Source: Tetracladium setigerum (lineage: Eukaryota > Ascomycota > Leotiomycetes > Helotiales). From it: 64,000 nucleotides of DNA. Of this stretch, positions 58,771 to 64,000 are shown in pieces (the stretch's first letter is position 1; every line of letters begins with the position of its first letter). A program made the position numbers and the translations under genes. Location: assembly GCA_031472005.1 (NCBI GenBank), contig PZJY01000012.1:558001-622000 (forward strand). The letters are read 5' to 3'. The notes beneath the pieces were generated by a model that worked only from the letters and a program-made list of their open reading frames with translations, was not told the DNA's origin and made no database searches.

Positions 58771-59843
58771 TTATACAGCCATGTGAGCCGGACGACTCCA
58801 CGTGGCCAACGGCGCATCGTGAACACAGTCGTCGCTATCACTCTCCACAAACTTCTTCTCAGCTACTACCGTCTGGCTCTCTTTTCTTGGCCTCATAGCA
58901 CATGGAGCAAATATCGAGAATGCGTATAAAATTCTACCATCACTCATTAGCGACTTTCATCCTTTCCTTATGCCAATTGAAGAACTTACACGCTGATGAT
59001 CGCCAAGACGAAAACAGCCATGGCCAAATTACAATCACCACTTGATATTCCAATCTCAACCTTCGCCGGCGTTTCAACTCTCGTCAGTCCCGATGGCAAT
59101 CCGTTTGCTCCAGTTGAGACGCTTGTTGGCAAGCCTGTTGATCTGCCTAGCGATGAATTAATTGTTGGAGTCGGCACTGAAGAGACTTGGGTTGAGAATG
59201 AGGATGTTTGAGCTGGAAGTGAAGTTATTTGGGTACTTGATGGGCCTATCAGAATGTTTGTCGATTGAGGAGGACTTTCGGTCAATATGGGTGTTGCAAT
59301 TGATGTTGTTGCTGGTTCCGTTGGCGCTGTTGGTGCTGCTGTCTGCGACGCATCAGGTCCTCCACTCCTCGTCCTTCCATCCGGAACATCATCGTCATCA
59401 TCGCTATCATTATCATCATCCTCTACCACCACCTCATTCTGTTGTCTTTTTCTCGACCTCTTTGTCAATTTCACAGCACCGCACTTATTTGTTGGTTTCA
59501 CCAAGACTGCAACAGCCACATATCCCACCGCAAACACCCAATCCAAGAATGTCATCACCACTGACAAAATATATGAAGGATACGGGAGGCAGCATGCGGA
59601 GACAAGAGTGAAAGTAACGTAAACCAGCGAGGTTACGATAACCGCCATTGTAACGCCATTTGACCGGGTGATGGAGGTGGGGAGTTTGACGAGGTATGAA
59701 GCGAAAATACTGAGTGTGATGAGAGCCAGGAGAAATTCGAGTGCTCGGAGAATGAGCAGAATTTTGGGGTAACGGGAGATTGAAGAGGCAATTTTAGATC
59801 TCGATGATCTCGTCGTGAGGGAGTTGGGCCGTGAGAACAGCAT
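58771..59843 (-). CDS. MARVEL-like membrane protein with acidic and Ser/Thr-rich linker
   Basis: Two exons (59843-58990, 58933-58771) join in phase (GTAAGT donor, GGTAG acceptor) to 338 aa; reading through the intron would stop the protein immediately. The N-terminal 130 residues hold four hydrophobic helices (ILLILRALEFLLALITL, VTMAVIVTSLVYVTFTLV, YPSYILSVVMTFLDWVFAVGY), the MARVEL-type layout with the RALEF start. An acidic run (EDDDNDSDDDDD) and a long Ser/Thr/Pro-rich stretch follow. A further hydrophobic segment spans the splice junction (LAMAVFVLAIISV, then LYAFSIFAP), before a short acidic tail. The family is associated with membrane subdomains. No specific role can be assigned. Confidence 0.8.
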
Positions 59844-60771
59844 TATTTCGATCGATTACAAGTACGTGATTGAGCGTGGTTTGGTGGAAAATCGAACACA
59901 TCAGAGATATTCAGGTGACCAACGGAAAAACTGATGACGAAAAGAAAGAAAAGAAAGAAACTAACGGAAGACAGGGAGTATCAATGCTGCAACAAAACCT
60001 ACTGGTTTATCATATATAGATGGTACATCAACACCAAGGCAATCAACACATGGCAGGACGGTCGAACAAAGTGGAATGTAATCCACCTGAACACAGCCAC
60101 TCAGCACTTGGCCGACAATGCAACAATGCACCACGAACTCGTAGATCATCTAATCGTCAGCCTCGAAACGGACGCAGGGAGCCAAATTGTCGAGGCTGGC
60201 GAGTAAGGGCAGAAACTCGAAAGTAACGAAGATCTTAAGCGCCAACACTTTATGCCTGGCGGTCGTCCACCCCAAGAGCTCCGACTTTTCTTCTTCGCCC
60301 ACTGAAAATCTTTTCCCGCATGCACCCGATTCGAGGAAGATCCAAAATGCTTTGTTTCAAGACCATACGCGAAAGTCAAGCACAAAGATAAGGGCTCGCT
60401 TGGCCTTCAATGCGGCTCCAAATCTCAAACTCGCTACTGTAGCGGATCAGCCCGCGGATCTCTCCGCCAGATCTTCTGGGATTTCCCCTTTCATTGACAC
60501 TATATCCGACAGCTTGGTATATGGATCAGATTGTCGGAGAAAATAATGACGTCGAGGTGGAATAGTGTCTTGGTTGAGAAGCTTCGAAACCCTTGGCCCT
60601 TGACACGAGATGAGGTTCGTTTTGGGATGAAAAGTTTGATAATGAACACTTAAATTGTTCTCAAGCTAACGAATTGATTTCGCAAGTATAGTACTTTTCT
60701 AGCTAAAATATAAGAGGAGAGGCACAGAGATTCATGGAAAGTCATCCCTCAATCTGGCTGGTTTTCCGTAC
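59844..60771. other. Intergenic
   Basis: The left part is the promoter of the MARVEL-like gene, the right part the 3' flank of the dehydrogenase. No gene is supported. Confidence 0.5.
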
Positions 60772-61831
60772 TCATGCGTCCAACCCGACCATAACCAAGC
60801 TATCATTCCACAATCTCTCCGCCTTCTCTGCATCAAACGCATGCGCCGCCCAACCAGCACCAGACAATTCAGTGGATTTCGACTCGATCGCTTCTTGACA
60901 ATCCTCCCTGAAAGACACCCAAGTCAGTAACCGTCTCGTCAAAACCAGTTTCCAGATACAGAAATTACTCACAAATACTTCCCACCAACACCTTCCCACT
61001 CCTTCCCAACAGCAGCAAGGACAGTCGTAGCAGCGCCCTGCTCCGGACTCTTCATTCCAATAAAGCCTTTCCATCCCGCCTTTATCTCTTCTGAAACATG
61101 TTGCTGCAGCCCTGTCATGATTCCTCCCGGCATCAAACTATTTGCATGCAACCCCTGGGCCCATACCTCTTTTCAATCTCGTTCGCCATATAAATATTGG
61201 CTGTCTTACTCTGTCCATAACCCTTCCATGCAGTATACTCTTCCTTCTCAAAGGAGTAATCGCCAACAATAATCCCCGATCCACGGTGACCCAAACTCGA
61301 AACCATCACGACTCTCGAGTTGAACTCTGGAGTCGATGAAGCGAGGAGTAATGGCTTCAGAAGCTCAAAGAGGAGAAAGTGCGAAAGGTGGTTAACACCA
61401 AATTGGCTCTCAAACCCATCGACCGTCTTCACCACGGTAGGAACAGCCATAATACCCGCATTGCAAATCAGAATGTTCAAGCCATCGCTTTTACTCTTGA
61501 ACTCATCCGCCGCCTTTCTCACACTCGCCAGAGAAGTTTGATCCATCTCCAACAAATGCACCCTCTCACTTGCCAACAACTTCTCGCCGAGCGCCTCTCG
61601 CGCTTTTGACAGATTGCGAGCGGTAAGGAACAAAGTCGCGCCGGTTTCGAAGAGAGATTGTGCAGTGCTAATGCCGATTCCGGATGAAGTGCCGGTAATG
61701 AGAATAGTTTTGCCGGTGAGGCCGTTGATCATGTCGTTGTCTTTGATGATTTGGAGGGCGGTTGGGCGCGCATCGCCGGGACCCTTAAGATCTTTGTGCA
61801 CAGCAGCGTATTGGGAGGATAGGAGTGCCAT
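60772..61831 (-). CDS. Short-chain dehydrogenase/reductase, frameshifted
   Basis: Two exons (61831-60973, 60907-60772). The nucleotide-binding motif TGTSSGIG, the structural ICNAG, MVSS and the catalytic YGQSK are all present, so this is a classical NAD(P)-dependent SDR of the WWOX/retinol-dehydrogenase-like fungal type. Exon 1 reads YGPRGCMQIV and stops. One extra base at the three-base run at 61157-61159 restores YGPQGLHANSLMPGG and an intact 331-aa protein. I chose the ATG at 61831 (MALLSSQYAA), which follows an A/C-rich leader and matches the usual family start. An in-frame ATG at 62041 would add 70 residues with presequence-like composition. The substrate is unknown; the family reduces carbonyls or oxidises alcohols. 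Confidence 0.88.
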
Positions 61832-62786
61832 TGTGTTGGAGTGGTGCTGAGAAGTTGAGATTGGTTGTTTGGTTGTGAGTTTTGTGTTTATGAGAGAGCT
61901 TTGGTAGGTGGAAGGATGATGGTTCTTTGTTCTTGCAAAACTTGCAATTGGGGATGCTGCTGGAGCTGAAAATCTCGCTGAAGATGTGTGAATGCGAATG
62001 ATGCTCCGAGAATAACCCCAACATCTAGGCGCAGCTGCCATCGCATTTATATCTCGAATAAACGTCTCCTAGAGTCCACTTTCAACCGAAGCAGCCTTGA
62101 ACCACCGCGTACCTGCATTATTGTTATTACCAATTCATGAAACCCACGAGATACCATGACATTGAGAAGGAAAGTAAACTCCGCTATGTCCCTTTCTCTG
62201 CATATCACAATTCACTTTCGGCACTGAAAACGAAGTTAATTCGGCATGCATTGAGTGCTGCACCTCGCTAAGCTAGAATGGACTTAATGGACATAAGCTG
62301 ACCACATGCGAGATCCTGCATGGGGATAAGGTTTATGGGGTTCGTGATCTCGCTTCTGGGTCGATTACTGTTGATTGTATGATCAATAAGTAGGTAAGCT
62401 ATGAGTGACGTCGGAATTTCGGACTGCGAAAGTGCGACTGGGGAAGGTTGATACATGATGCTGTCTACTATTTGGGGATTATGCTTAGTTAATCGCCAGA
62501 GCAGCCAAGTCTATCATAACTCGGCCATCGCAAATTTGATTCCGTCATTATTTCAGAGTGTTATCGGTTAATAATCAATCAAATGAGATACTGCGTCGGT
62601 ATCTGATTACGGTCTGAAGTCCAAGAGCGATTAAGAACTTACATCACGTTACCGGACACTCGCCCGCAGATTCGGCGGACAGGTTGAGGTAAATGACAAC
62701 TTTGGGGTGATGTGGCCTAATTGTGTGGGTGATTATTGTTATTCTTGTTTGCGAATGAAACCTATCCAGATCTATCAGCCGCTGCA
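61832..62786. other. Intergenic, with possible N-terminal extension
   Basis: Bases 61832-62041 are open in frame with the SDR and could be its leader or a targeting extension. The rest is non-coding sequence up to the 3' end of the phosphatase gene. Confidence 0.45.
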
Positions 62787-64000
62787 CTATGCATCCCTCC
62801 CGCCCTTCAAAAATGCCTCCAAGATTGACCTCCTCCTCTCCTCGGCTGTCCTTCTATCCCTTGGGCCCTTATCGTCAGCCCCTCTAAACACTACGCTCTC
62901 AAACACCTCAGCAAACGCCTTCTCTACTGCCTCTCTCCTCACAACAGCCGGATCATTACTCCCCACGGCTTCCTTCTGTACACCTCGATTGCGCAAACTC
63001 AAACTTCTCCTCACGTTGATGATACTACTTCTTGCACTTGCTCGCCAGCCTGATTTGGGAACCGGTGCCATCTCGGCTGCGACGCGACATAACATGCTTG
63101 TGAGGAAGACAAATGAGATGTTGTGATTAGGGGAGGTGGAGAGGAGGTCCAGAATCCAGGTTTTGATCTCTTCGGCATCGGTGAGGGCGGTGTTGGACGT
63201 ATAGTCCGCTTCAATCTTGGACCAAAGTTCCGATGTGACTATTCCATCTGTGATACCAGCTAGGAAAGAGAGCAATACTTCTGATATGATTTCAAGGCGC
63301 TCAATCGCTGGTACTTCGGCTGGGAAGGAGTTGTTCAGATCTTTGTCCGCATCCAAAGCTTCCAATACGCGATGTCTATGATTTTCTCTCACCAAATGAT
63401 CTTTGAGAAGCCAGGCTGTCGAGTCAAACGGCCAACCTGCTACCTCAAGTGGGAGCTGGGCACTCTCCAGCATGTTAGCATCAGCTACGACTCGGGTTGC
63501 GAGAAGTTCGATTGCTTCGGTGAGTTTGAAGAGCTCGCGAGGTGCTGACCAACGAACTTCCTGCCCACGATTGACGGGTGCGCTGTCTTTGCTGCTTTTT
63601 CGAGCCGGTTGAAGCGCTCGTACCCCTCCCTCCGGGATGTGGATTAACTCTTCAACTGAGCGTGCGAAACAGGACTGTTGCCAGGAGCCTCGGATGGGGA
63701 TGAAGTGATCCCTGCCTTCTGTGACGCGAAGAATGAGAACATCATCGAGTTGTGCCTTGAAGTTGTTCAGATCTCTGACCAGGCTGAGATCGTCAATAAA
63801 CAGCTCAAGTACGGTATTCACAGTATCTCCCGGATTGAGTGTCAACTCCTTCTTCGAGTCGACTAGCTCATACTCGTGGTCATCTGTTTCTGCTCCAACA
63901 AATCGAACCGAGAGCCAAGGAGGTGCAATGTGCTCTTCTCCCCCAGATGGATCTGGCCTGCTAACGAATGCAAATGTAGCAGGCACTTGACTGGTATTCG
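62787..64000 (-). CDS. OCRL-like inositol polyphosphate 5-phosphatase, C-terminal part
   Basis: The frame is open to the right edge, so this is the 3' part of a longer gene; the visible segment codes about 404 residues with no intron. It matches the region downstream of the catalytic domain in fungal inositol polyphosphate 5-phosphatases. First comes an ASH-type beta domain (FAFVSRPDPSG, ELTLNPGDTVNTVLE, QLDDVLILRV, GRDHFIPIRGSW). A RhoGAP-like helical domain follows (VPAIERLEIISEVLLSFL, STSPNHNISFVFLTSMLCRVAAEM). No arginine finger typical of an active GAP was noticed, as in OCRL relatives. The tail is basic (RRTAEERRRSILEAFLKGG). The catalytic domain, which would remove the 5-phosphate of PI(4,5)P2, lies outside the window. 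Confidence 0.88.
   Translation of the reverse strand, partial: NTSQVPATFAFVSRPDPSGGEEHIAPPWLSVRFVGAETDDHEYELVDSKKELTLNPGDTVNTVLELFIDDLSLVRDLNNFKAQLDDVLILRVTEGRDHFIPIRGSWQQSCFARSVEELIHIPEGGVRALQPARKSSKDSAPVNRGQEVRWSAPRELFKLTEAIELLATRVVADANMLESAQLPLEVAGWPFDSTAWLLKDHLVRENHRHRVLEALDADKDLNNSFPAEVPAIERLEIISEVLLSFLAGITDGIVTSELWSKIEADYTSNTALTDAEEIKTWILDLLSTSPNHNISFVFLTSMLCRVAAEMAPVPKSGWRASARSSIINVRRSLSLRNRGVQKEAVGSNDPAVVRREAVEKAFAEVFESVVFRGADDKGPRDRRTAEERRRSILEAFLKGGRDA

Noticed and set aside
1..64000. CRISPR arrays, operons, riboswitches, bacterial promoters
   Set aside because: The sequence is eukaryotic with spliceosomal introns; no spaced direct-repeat array was seen.

Overview
The window is nuclear DNA of a filamentous ascomycete (Pezizomycotina). 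The evidence is short phase-consistent spliceosomal introns (mostly 46-170 bp), a Set2 gene with AWS/SET/WW/SRI layout, a Zn2Cys6 regulator, SAT4-, CAP59-, DUF3176- and 2EXR-type genes, an isolated 5S rRNA gene and an intron-containing tRNA-Lys. A Leotiomycetes (Helotiales-like) origin is my inference from general feel; nothing here proves it. Exon joins were worked out by hand from splice sites and reading phase.

Layout. 0.6-2.1 kb: a four-helix membrane protein (-), then about 6.4 kb without a convincing gene. 8.5-19.4 kb: alpha/beta-hydrolase (-), a damaged gene remnant (-), a 2EXR protein (+), an unassigned 636-residue protein (-) and, divergent from it, a cytochrome P450 (+). 20-22.7 kb: degenerate repeats, a 5S rRNA gene (-) and a C-terminally membrane-anchored protein of unknown role (+). 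26-31.2 kb: an AT-hook protein (-) and a decayed gene with a stop codon and frame breaks (+). 31.8-38.3 kb: housekeeping block of Set2 (+), tRNA-Lys(CTT) (+) and GABA aminotransferase (-). 39-57.7 kb: SAT4-type rhodopsin-fold membrane protein (-), CAP59-type mannosyltransferase (+), two P450s (-), DUF3176 membrane protein (-), and a Zn2Cys6 regulator (-) divergent from an EF-hand MscS channel (+). 57.7-64 kb: a solo LTR, a MARVEL-like membrane protein (-), a short-chain dehydrogenase (-) and the C-terminal part of an OCRL-like inositol 5-phosphatase (-) running off the right edge.

The most important general observation is that six otherwise intact genes each need exactly one extra base inside a short homopolymer to restore the family-typical protein: two P450s, GABA aminotransferase, the Zn2Cys6 regulator, the short-chain dehydrogenase and the 21-kb membrane protein. 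All six are minus-one shifts, and one is a housekeeping enzyme, so systematic homopolymer contraction in the assembly is likelier than six pseudogenes. Two other loci (10.1-10.7 and 29.9-31.2 kb) carry in-frame TAG codons and look like real decay.

No PKS, NRPS or recognisable terpene-cyclase backbone is visible. The candidates for new biology are the unassigned 636-residue protein divergent from a P450 (13.6-19.3 kb) and the P450-P450-DUF3176-regulator-MscS string (44.5-57.7 kb).
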